This document shows, piece by piece, positions 51,301 to 57,029 of a stretch of 57,029 bases of DNA. Origin of the DNA: JANXAZ01 sp964504655 (GTDB lineage Bacteria; Pseudomonadota; Alphaproteobacteria; Geminicoccales; Geminicoccaceae); contig CAZDFD010000016.1 in assembly GCA_964504655.1 (NCBI GenBank), forward strand, positions 1-57,029, given 5' to 3'. How positions within the stretch are numbered: position 1 is the first letter of the stretch; each line of letters starts with the position of its first letter. The notes beneath the pieces were generated by a model. It did not search any database and was not told the DNA's origin. It worked only from the letters and a program-made list of their open reading frames with translations. Both the position numbers and the translations under genes were made by a program.

Positions 51301-53277
51301 GCGCGCCAGCACCAGGCGGTTGAAGCGGTCGTTCTCGACCCGGCCGGTGTGGACGTCGAGGAAGGCGGTCTCGAACACCCCGCGGACCTGGTCGACGTCG
51401 ATCTCGCCCTCGACCACCGACCGGGCGCCGAAGTCGTGGATGGCGAAGCAGCGGCCGTCGGCGTCCTGCAGCAGCGCCGGCTCCTCGGAGAGGACCTCGA
51501 GGCCGAGGCTCTCGAGGATCGGCAGGGCCTGGGCGAGCGGCAGGGGCCCGTCGGGCCGGATCACCTTGACCCGGACCAGCTCGCGGTCCTCGAGGCGGCG
51601 GTGGAGGCGGACCGCGAGCGGGCCGATCTCGCCGCGCGCCAGCCGGTCGACGGCGCGCAGGTCGGGCACCGCCGCCCGCGCCGGGACGCTCTCCCGGTAG
51701 GCCGCCGGAAAGCCCTGGCCGTAGCGGCGGAACAGGCGGTTGCCCTCCTCCTCGCCGAGCTCGCGCACGAGCGCCGCGAGCAGGAGCTCGGTCCAGCTCT
51801 GCGCCGCCTCGGCCACCAGCCGCTCGAGGCGGGCCGGATCGAGGCCCTCGGGCAGGCCCGCGGGGGTGCGCACGGTGAGGAGGATGCGGGCCAGCCGGGC
51901 TTCCGAGAGCTGCGCCTGGAACTCGCTCTCGGCACCGCCGAGCTCGCTCTCGAGCAGGCGCTGGATGCGCTCGCGCAGGGCGGTGTTGTACTGCTCGCGC
52001 GGCACGAACAGGAGGCAGGAGACGAACCGGCCGAAGGGGTCCGGGCGGACGAACATGCGGACCCGGGCGCGGTCCTGGAGGTGCAGGATCTCGAGCGCCG
52101 TGGCGTACAGCCGGTCCGGGTCGATCTGCAGGAGCTCGTCGCGCGGGAAGGTCTCGAGGATGTGGGCCAAGGCCTTGGCGGCGTGGCCGCCGGCCGGCAG
52201 CCCGGCGCGCGCCGTCACCGCCTCGACCTTCTCGCGCAGGAGCGGGATCTGGCGCGGGCTCTGGCTGTAGGCGGCCGAGGTCAGGAGCCCGAGGAAGCGG
52301 TGCTCGCCCACCACCCGGCCCTGCTCGTCGTAGCGCTTGACGCCCACGAAATCGAGCCAGGTCGGCCGGTGCACGGTCGAGCGGCTGTTGGCCTTGGTGA
52401 GGGTCAGCGGCGCCTCGGCCGCCATCGCCCGCTCGCGCAGGGCGGCGGGCAGGGCGGCGAAGCTCGCCGAGCGCGCCGCCTCGCTGTGCCGGGCGAGGAT
52501 GCCGAGCGCGCTCTGCGCCTCGCGCACGAGCTGCGGCCCGTCGGCGTCGCGGACGAGGCCGTAGGTGGCGGCGCCCAGGAGCACGAAATGGTCGTCGGCG
52601 AGCCAGGCGAGGAAGGCGCGCACGGTCTCGAGGTCGGAGGGCGGCACCGCCTCGGCCGGCGGCCGGCACTCCTCGATGGCGCGCGCCAGGAGCGCCCGCA
52701 TCGCCCGCCAGTCGCGCACCGCGGCGCGGACGTCGCCGAGCACCCGCCGGAGGTCCTCCTCGAGCGCGGCGAGCCTCGCGGGATCGCTCAGCCGGTCGAC
52801 CTCGACGTGCATGAAGCTCTCGACCGGCGCGCCCGGCCGCCGCTCCTCGGGCACCTCGACCAGCCGACCCGTGGCGTCGCGGCCGACGGGTACGACCGGA
52901 TGCACGGTCAGGTGCACGGCGAGCCCGTGGCGGGCCAGCTCCATGCCGACGCTGTCGACCAGGAACGGCATGTCGTCGTTGACGATCTCGACGATCGTGT
53001 GGGTCGACTGCCAGCCGTGCTGCTCGAGCGCCGGGTTGTAGACCCGCACCAGCGGGCTGTCCGGCGGCCGGCGCCGGCCGAAGCGGAGATGGGCGAGCGC
53101 CGCGCCGTAGAGGTCGAGCGGGTCGACGCCCAGGAGATCGGCCGGCGGCACGCCCTCGAGCCAACGGCGGACGAACGCCCGGGTGCTCGCCTGCTCGTCG
53201 CGGTCGACCCGCTCCTCGACGATGTGCAGCACCGTCGCGACCAGTTCGGCCGCGCGCGGCTCGATCGCCTCGCTCAT
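48376..53277 (-). CDS. gdhZ: NAD-specific glutamate dehydrogenase, large (L_180) class
   Basis: This 1,633-residue enzyme deaminates glutamate to 2-oxoglutarate with NAD+. The long N-terminal regulatory region has ACT-like parts (TIVEIVNDDMPFLVDSVGMELA near residue 85). The catalytic core carries RGGIRWSDRREDFRTEILGLMKAQMVKNAVIVP near 820 and the glutamate-binding VGAKGGFVVKRPP. The NAD-domain element GIGDMSGDVFGNGMLLS is near 980. A C-terminal helical domain follows. The ATG at 53277 begins a family-like start, and an open frame to 53322 adds little. The gene is full length and intact. It is divergent from the sugar transporter across 172 bases that hold no other gene. Confidence 0.96.
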   Translation of the reverse strand: MSEAIEPRAAELVATVLHIVEERVDRDEQASTRAFVRRWLEGVPPADLLGVDPLDLYGAALAHLRFGRRRPPDSPLVRVYNPALEQHGWQSTHTIVEIVNDDMPFLVDSVGMELARHGLAVHLTVHPVVPVGRDATGRLVEVPEERRPGAPVESFMHVEVDRLSDPARLAALEEDLRRVLGDVRAAVRDWRAMRALLARAIEECRPPAEAVPPSDLETVRAFLAWLADDHFVLLGAATYGLVRDADGPQLVREAQSALGILARHSEAARSASFAALPAALRERAMAAEAPLTLTKANSRSTVHRPTWLDFVGVKRYDEQGRVVGEHRFLGLLTSAAYSQSPRQIPLLREKVEAVTARAGLPAGGHAAKALAHILETFPRDELLQIDPDRLYATALEILHLQDRARVRMFVRPDPFGRFVSCLLFVPREQYNTALRERIQRLLESELGGAESEFQAQLSEARLARILLTVRTPAGLPEGLDPARLERLVAEAAQSWTELLLAALVRELGEEEGNRLFRRYGQGFPAAYRESVPARAAVPDLRAVDRLARGEIGPLAVRLHRRLEDRELVRVKVIRPDGPLPLAQALPILESLGLEVLSEEPALLQDADGRCFAIHDFGARSVVEGEIDVDQVRGVFETAFLDVHTGRVENDRFNRLVLARGLEAREVAVLRTYCKYWLQLGVPFSQSYIESVLVANAEPAQRLVELFRARHDPRLDGRDAAVERLEAELAAALDRVASLDEDRILRAFLEMIRATTRTNWFQREPATGAPKGHLSIKLDPAQVPGMPRPRPAFEIFVCAPWMEGVHLRGGKVARGGIRWSDRREDFRTEILGLMKAQMVKNAVIVPVGAKGGFVVKRPPPAGDRQALQEEGVRCYRTLLMGLLDLTDNRRGEEVVPPPDLVRHDDDDPYLVVAADKGTATFSDTANAVARAYGFWLDDAFASGGSAGYDHKAMGITARGAWESLRRHFRELGLDPDHEPFTCVGIGDMSGDVFGNGMLLSDKIRLVAAFDHRHLFIDPDPDPAASFRERRRLFALPRSSWDDYDRAAISPGGGVWPRTAKSVPLTPQARRALGVEAEALTPAELVRAILKAPVDLLWNGGIGTFVKARAESHAEAADRASDAIRVDAEDLRCRVVVEGGNLGFTQRARIAFARRGGRIGTDFVDNSAGVDCSDHEVNIKILLGRVVDEGELTLRQRDELLKAMTEEVAELVLRDNVLQNLALSTGEALGAELLDGQARLIRKLEARGRLDRELEQLPDEAELARRREAGQGLTRPERAVLLAHAKMSLYEDLLASGLPDRAYFAADLAKYFPRPLRRRFASAIAGHRLRREIVATRLANSLVNRGLEVFASEVEDLTGAGLEDIALGFVVARDAFGLLALGAEIERLARPVPAAVQLELLVAVRRVLVDGTRWLLANMPRPLVIRDIVGAYRPLVETVAGRLEEVLPERPAGRLAAAAERLRAAGLEPELARRAAGLPFLPLAGDAARMALDPVVRGAVGGVDALAAARVYAALDSALGVSELRGRLAALPARSPFDRMALAGLEDQLAAELRRLATAALVAGVRAADPAAAGAAVGAFLAAGTRGLGRWQALAGELRQAQAPELAMLVVAVRALAELTVSGPRPSGDTTATEP

Positions 53278-53449
53278 CGGGCCCGTCCTCCGCCGCCCCC
53301 CGTCCGCCCGGCCTTTAAGCACGTCGTCGTGAAGGAAGCATTACCGACCTGCCGAGACGCCGATTGCCGGGGTCGGCGACGATGTGCCATGCTTTGAGGA
53401 AGGGCCGCCGACCTCTCGCTGGGCGGCCGAGCCAAAGGGGGGCTTCGGC

Positions 53450-54799
53450 ATGACGAGGTGGCATCTGTCGCGGCGCGGCCTGCTCGCCGGAGCCTCGGGC
53501 GCGGTCCTGGCGGGCGGCCTGCTCGGCCGGGCGCGGGGCGCGCACGCCGCCGGCAAGCTGTCGGTCGGGTTCTGGGACCACTGGGTCCCGGGCGCCAACG
53601 ACACGCTCACCCGGCTCTGCAAGGAGTGGGCCGAGAAGGAGAAGGTCGATCTCACCATCGACTACATCCCCTCGCAGGGCAACAAGCTGCTGTTGACGAT
53701 CGCGGCCGAGGCGCAGGCCCGTTCCGGTCACGACATCCTGGCGATGAACACCTGGCTGCCGGGCAGCCACGCCGAGCGGCTCGAGCCGGTCGACGACCTG
53801 ATGAAGGACATCCTCGCCAAGAACGGGCCGACCAACCCGGTGGTCGAGTATCTGGGCAAGCCCGACGGCCGCTGGCGGGCGGTGCCGGCGACGCCCGGCT
53901 CGCAGATGAAGGGCCCGGCCTCGCGGCTCGACCTGCTCAAGGAGCACGCCGGGATCGACATCCTGAAGATGTATCCGGCCGATGGCCCGGCGAATGCCGC
54001 CGAGGCCGAGAAGTGGACCTGGGACGCGTTGCTCGGAGCGGCCGAGAAGTGCCAGAAGGCGGGCTTCCCCTTCGGCATCGGGCTCGGCACCACCTCCGAC
54101 AATGTCGACACCTGGGGCTCGCTGTTCCAGGCCCACGGCGCCCGGCTGGTCGACGAGAAGGGCAACATCGTCGTCAAGTCGGACGCCACCCGGGCAGCAC
54201 TGGACTTCGCGCGCCGGCTCGCCGCGTTCCTGCCGGCCGATGCGATCGCCTGGGACGACGGCTCGAACAACCGGTGGCTGATCTCCGGCAAGGGTGCCCT
54301 GATCTTCAACCCGCCCTCGGCCTGGGCGGTCGCCAAGCGCGACGCGCCGCAGGTCGCCGAGAAGGTCTGGCACCATCCCGCCCCCAAGGGGCCCAAGGGT
54401 CGGTTCGGACCCTACCTGCCCTACTACTGGGGCATCTGGGGCTTCAGCCCGAACAAGGCGGCCGCCAAGAGCCTCCTCGCGCATCTCTCGCAGCGCAGCT
54501 CGGCCGAGCAGCTCGTGGCGGCCAGCCAGGGTTACGACATCCCCGGCTACAACTCCTTCAACGACTTCAAGACCTGGCTCGAGGAGGGCCCGCCCAAGGG
54601 CACGCTGCGCCACTATCCGAACTCGGGCGATCAGATCCTGTCGATCTCGGCCGCCCCGGCGCCGCACAAGATCGCCGAGCAGATCTACAACCAGGCGACC
54701 ATCACCAAGATGATCGCGCGCATGGTCCAGGGCGGCGACACCGCCGACAAGGCGATCGCCTGGGCGGAGAGCGAGCTCGAGGGCTTCATGCGCGGCTGA
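53450..54799 (+). CDS. Tat-exported ABC sugar-type substrate-binding protein
   Basis: This 449-residue extracellular solute-binding protein of family 1 type has a twin-arginine signal (SRRGLLAGASGAVLAGG, residues 7-23; cleavage near AHAA at about 34). The mature part begins KLSVGFWDHWVPGAND and includes ILAMNTWLPGSHAERLEPVDDL near residue 98, the lobe seen in sugar-binding proteins. The ATG at 53450 follows AAGGGGGG. It is the first of three plus-strand genes with two permeases. No ATPase gene follows before argG, so a shared MsmK/UgpC-like ATPase elsewhere is probable. The ligand is not identifiable. Confidence 0.9.
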   Translation: MTRWHLSRRGLLAGASGAVLAGGLLGRARGAHAAGKLSVGFWDHWVPGANDTLTRLCKEWAEKEKVDLTIDYIPSQGNKLLLTIAAEAQARSGHDILAMNTWLPGSHAERLEPVDDLMKDILAKNGPTNPVVEYLGKPDGRWRAVPATPGSQMKGPASRLDLLKEHAGIDILKMYPADGPANAAEAEKWTWDALLGAAEKCQKAGFPFGIGLGTTSDNVDTWGSLFQAHGARLVDEKGNIVVKSDATRAALDFARRLAAFLPADAIAWDDGSNNRWLISGKGALIFNPPSAWAVAKRDAPQVAEKVWHHPAPKGPKGRFGPYLPYYWGIWGFSPNKAAAKSLLAHLSQRSSAEQLVAASQGYDIPGYNSFNDFKTWLEEGPPKGTLRHYPNSGDQILSISAAPAPHKIAEQIYNQATITKMIARMVQGGDTADKAIAWAESELEGFMRG

Positions 54800-54844
54800 G
54801 CCGGGCTGGCCCCGGGGCGGGCCGCGCGGGGCGGGAGGGCGAGC

Positions 54845-55789
54845 ATGGCGCAGGCTGCGGCGCTCGGGAGTGCGGCCGGGGGAACGAGCGCCCTCGGCCG
54901 GCGCGGCAGCCTCGCACGCCGCCGATCGCGGATCGCCTTCCTGCTCTGCCTTCCCCTGATCCTGCTCGTGGTGGCGCTGGTGATCTACCCGGCGCTCTAC
55001 TCGCTGCATCTGGCCACCCTCAACAAGGGCATGACCCGGTTCGTCGGTCTCGCCAACTTCACGTTCCTGTTCAAGCGCGAGACCTTCTGGATGGTGGTCC
55101 AGCAGTCGGTGATCTTCGCGGTCAGCGCCGTGATCTTCAAGGCGCTGATCGGCTTCGTGCTGGCGCACCTGGTGCACCGCCTGCCCGACAAGGGCCAGCG
55201 CAAGTGGCGGGGCATGCTGCTGGTACCCTGGGTGATCCCGCCGGCCATGAGCACGCTCGTCTGGTGGTGGATGTACGAGCCGTCCTACAGCGCCCTCAAC
55301 TGGCTGCTCGAGACGGTTGGATTCGGTGCCGTGCCGTGGCTCGGCGATCCCTACTGGGCGCGCTTCTCGGTGATCCTCGTCAACGTCTGGTACGGCGCCC
55401 CCTTCTTCATGATCATGTATCTGGCCGCCTTGAAGTCGGTGCCGGCCGAGCTCTACGAGGCGGCCGACATCGACGGTGCCAATGCTTGGCAGAAGCTGAT
55501 CTTCGTGACCCTGCCGATGCTCCGCAACATCATCGCGATCACGGTGCTGTTCTCGTTGATCGTGACCTTCGCCAACTTCGACATCGTGCGGATCCTGACC
55601 GCCGGCGGGCCGCGCGACATGACCCACGTGTTCGCGACCTGGGCGTTCAAGCTCGGCATCGAATCGAACGACATCCCGCTCGGAGCCTGCGTCTCGCTGT
55701 TCATGTTCCCGATCCTGGGCGTGGCGGCGATCTTCATCCTGCGGGACGTGCACAGGCGGTCGCGGGAGCTGGCCGGTGTCGCGAGCTGA
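54845..55789 (+). CDS. ABC sugar-type transporter permease 1 (MalF/UgpA-like)
   Basis: This 314-residue permease has six hydrophobic segments. The cytoplasmic EAA loop is EAADIDGANAWQKLIFVTLP near residue 213, and LVPWVIPPAMSTLVWWWM in the third and fourth spans is typical. The ATG at 54845 follows GGGAGGGCGAGC. The C-terminus ends in a basic helix (LRDVHRRSRELAG), and the last 14 bases overlap the next gene. Confidence 0.93.
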   Translation: MAQAAALGSAAGGTSALGRRGSLARRRSRIAFLLCLPLILLVVALVIYPALYSLHLATLNKGMTRFVGLANFTFLFKRETFWMVVQQSVIFAVSAVIFKALIGFVLAHLVHRLPDKGQRKWRGMLLVPWVIPPAMSTLVWWWMYEPSYSALNWLLETVGFGAVPWLGDPYWARFSVILVNVWYGAPFFMIMYLAALKSVPAELYEAADIDGANAWQKLIFVTLPMLRNIIAITVLFSLIVTFANFDIVRILTAGGPRDMTHVFATWAFKLGIESNDIPLGACVSLFMFPILGVAAIFILRDVHRRSRELAGVAS

Positions 55790-56681
55790 GGTGGCGCCGA
55801 TCCCGCTCGTGGCGGGCGCCGGGCTCGGCCGTCGGCGGCGCTGGGCGCTCTGGAGCGCCTACCTGTTCCTCGCCCTGTTCTGCGTGTTCTTCCTCGCCCC
55901 GCCGATCTACATGCTGGTCACGTCGTTCAAGACGAGCCAGGAGATCGCGGCGCTCGAGGGCAGCCCGTGGCTGATCCGCGCCCCGACCCTCGCCAATTAC
56001 GCGGCGCTGCTCGGCTCGCCGACCTTCCTCGGCTTCTTCAAGAACTCGTTCATGGTCGCGATCATCGTGGTCGCGACGACGATGGTGATCAGCACGCTCG
56101 CGGCCTTCTCGCTCGCCCGGATGCGCTTCCTGGGCTCGACGGTGCTCGCGACCGGCGTGTTCCTGACCTACTTGATCCCGGAGACGCTGCTGTTCATCCC
56201 GCTGTTCCAGATCTTCACCTGGGTCCGCGACGTGACCGGGATCGAGCTGATCAATCGATGGTACGTGCTCTGCATCGTCTATCCGACGCTCACGGTACCG
56301 TTCTGCACCTGGATCCTGATCGGCTACTTCTCCTCGATCCCGAAGGAGCTCGACGAGGCGGCGATCGTCGACGGCGCCTCGACCCTGCAGATCCTGTTCA
56401 AGGTGTTCCTGCCGGTGGCGCTGCCCGGCCTCGTCGCCGCCACGATCTTCGCCTTCACGGTGTCCTGGGCGCAGTTCCTCTATCCGTTGGCCTTCACGAC
56501 CTCGCTCGACCAGCTGGTCCTGCCGGTCGGGATCGTGACCAACCTGATCAAGGGCGACGTGTTCAACTGGGGACAGATCATGGCCGGGGCGCTCCTCACG
56601 GCGGCGCCTCCGGTGCTGATCTACGCCTTCCTCATGGACTACTACATCGCCGGCCTGACCGCCGGGGCCACCAAGGGCTGA
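55776..56681 (+). CDS. ABC sugar-type transporter permease 2 (MalG/UgpE-like)
   Basis: This 301-residue permease has six hydrophobic segments, the MalG-type second span LAPPIYMLVTSFKTSQEIAAL and the EAA loop DEAAIVDGASTLQILFKVFLP near residue 195. The GTG at 55776 overlaps the first permease gene by 14 bases; a second GTG at 55791, just after that stop, is equally possible and removes five residues. It forms the heteromeric channel with the upstream permease and converges with argG. Confidence 0.93.
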   Translation: MSRAEVAPIPLVAGAGLGRRRRWALWSAYLFLALFCVFFLAPPIYMLVTSFKTSQEIAALEGSPWLIRAPTLANYAALLGSPTFLGFFKNSFMVAIIVVATTMVISTLAAFSLARMRFLGSTVLATGVFLTYLIPETLLFIPLFQIFTWVRDVTGIELINRWYVLCIVYPTLTVPFCTWILIGYFSSIPKELDEAAIVDGASTLQILFKVFLPVALPGLVAATIFAFTVSWAQFLYPLAFTTSLDQLVLPVGIVTNLIKGDVFNWGQIMAGALLTAAPPVLIYAFLMDYYIAGLTAGATKG

Positions 56682-56694
56682 GGGGAGGCGGCGT

Positions 56695-56715
56695 CGGCGG
56701 GCTCAGCGCCCGCCG
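56695..56715. terminator. 8-bp hairpin with the argG stop codon in its loop
   Basis: CGGCGGGC, a five-base loop and GCCCGCCG form a perfect 8-bp stem. The loop (56703-56707) contains the argG stop codon. It lies 14 bases after the stop of the convergent permease gene and could end both transcripts. No U-tract. Confidence 0.45.
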
Positions 56716-57029
56716 CGGAGGCCCAGGATCCGCAGCCTGAGCGCGTTCAGCTTGATGAAGCCGGCGGCGTCGCGCTGGTCGTAGACCGTGTCCTCCTCGA
56801 AGGTCGCGAACTCCTGGCGATAGAGGCTCACCGGGCTCCTGCGGCCGACCACGCTCGCCTGGCCCTTGAGGAGCTTCATGCGCACGACGCCGGTCACGCT
56901 TTCCTGGCTCTTGTCGATCAGCGCCTGCAGCATCTGCCGCTCCGGGCTGAACCAGTAGCCGTTGTAGATCAGCTCGGCATAGCGCGGCATCAGCTCGTCC
57001 TTGAGGTGCGCCGCGCCGCGGTCGAGCGT
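56703..57029 (-). CDS. argG: Argininosuccinate synthase, C-terminal part
   Basis: Only the last 108 residues are in the window; the gene enters from the right edge. The reading TLDRGAAHLKDELMPRYAEL, then IYNGYWFSPERQMLQALIDK and AAGFIKLNALRLR, is the characteristic ArgG C-terminus. The enzyme joins citrulline and aspartate in arginine synthesis. The apparent ATG at 56990 is an internal methionine and not the start. Confidence 0.95.
   Translation of the reverse strand, partial: TLDRGAAHLKDELMPRYAELIYNGYWFSPERQMLQALIDKSQESVTGVVRMKLLKGQASVVGRRSPVSLYRQEFATFEEDTVYDQRDAAGFIKLNALRLRILGLRGGR

Noticed and set aside
47776..53397. A very long open frame (about 1,870 codons) on the plus strand opposite gdhZ
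   Set aside because: It mirrors gdhZ codon structure in G+C-rich DNA. The translation is low-complexity Arg/Gly/Ala/His sequence without any family motif, while gdhZ on the minus strand is full length and motif-complete.
56703..56990. A stand-alone 95-residue protein at the right edge
   Set aside because: The frame continues upstream to the window end with ArgG sequence (TLDRGAAHLKDEL), so it is the C-terminus of argG.
1..57029. tRNA, rRNA, riboswitch or phage/transposon remnants
   Set aside because: The intergenic stretches were read on both strands; no cloverleaf-like segment with conserved T-loop, no rRNA words, no transposase-like frame and no terminal inverted repeats were found. A formal search with tRNAscan-SE and Rfam models would be decisive.

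Overview
The window is a G+C-rich (roughly three quarters G+C by eye), gene-dense bacterial chromosome segment. Gene content points to an alphaproteobacterium, perhaps of the Rhodospirillales/Geminicoccales kind. The pointers are a 1,633-residue NAD-glutamate dehydrogenase, a PmtA-like methyltransferase, System I cytochrome c maturation genes (ccmA, ccmB, ccmC) and branched-chain-type ABC uptake genes next to acyl-CoA ligases. The lineage is inferred, not demonstrated. GTG and TTG starts and 4-base start/stop overlaps are common. I see no rRNA, tRNA, CRISPR array, transposase or prophage gene. Two 100-N runs (23329-23428 and 25284-25383) show a scaffolded, probably short-read, assembly.

Layout. 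1-2374 (minus): macro-domain protein, kdgK and dgoK, translationally coupled; dgoK runs off the left edge. 2435-6028 (plus): an M48 metalloprotease and a YfhO-family membrane protein, convergent with ftsH (minus). 7985-10562 (minus): a secreted pair, namely a metzincin-like protease carrying five 63-residue FG-GAP-like repeats, and a 309-residue companion. 10669-13332: mutS. 14061-22520 (minus): a tight operon of asparaginase, rnhB, alpha-2-macroglobulin (yfhM) and pbpC, a periplasmic defence and cell-wall repair pair behind two housekeeping genes. 22776-26636: a DUF423 gene, a 126-bp minisatellite, and a large lipoprotein built on a 49-residue tandem repeat; both N gaps lie in these repeats. 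26690-29323: glmM and a nitrilase-fold hydrolase. 29548-34657: two small unknown proteins, a two-domain glycosyltransferase, a GT4 glycosyltransferase and two small exported proteins, likely an envelope glycan locus.

34741-40338: meaB and ccmC on one side and ccmB, ccmA and a PaaK-like ligase on the other, all on minus. ccmB and ccmC are separated by two plus-strand genes, one with a near-consensus promoter. 40461-47418 (minus): a complete high-affinity ABC importer (livF, binding protein, livM, livH, livG) led by an AMP-forming acyl-CoA synthetase. Together with the PaaK-like ligase this suggests uptake and CoA activation of an organic, possibly aromatic, acid. 47635-53277 (minus): PmtA-like methyltransferase and gdhZ. 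53450-56681 (plus): a Tat-exported sugar-binding protein and two permeases. 56703-57029: the 3' end of argG.

The most distinctive observations are: (i) both N gaps are flanked by identical sequence, and joining the second at its 46-bp overlap restores one intact reading frame; (ii) the repeat-bearing metzincin and its companion; (iii) the lipoprotein whose C-terminus looks like a trypsin fold without its catalytic residues; (iv) convergent gene pairs that overlap by 41-48 bp or abut, often with a GC hairpin carrying the stop codon in its loop; (v) the split ccm cluster.
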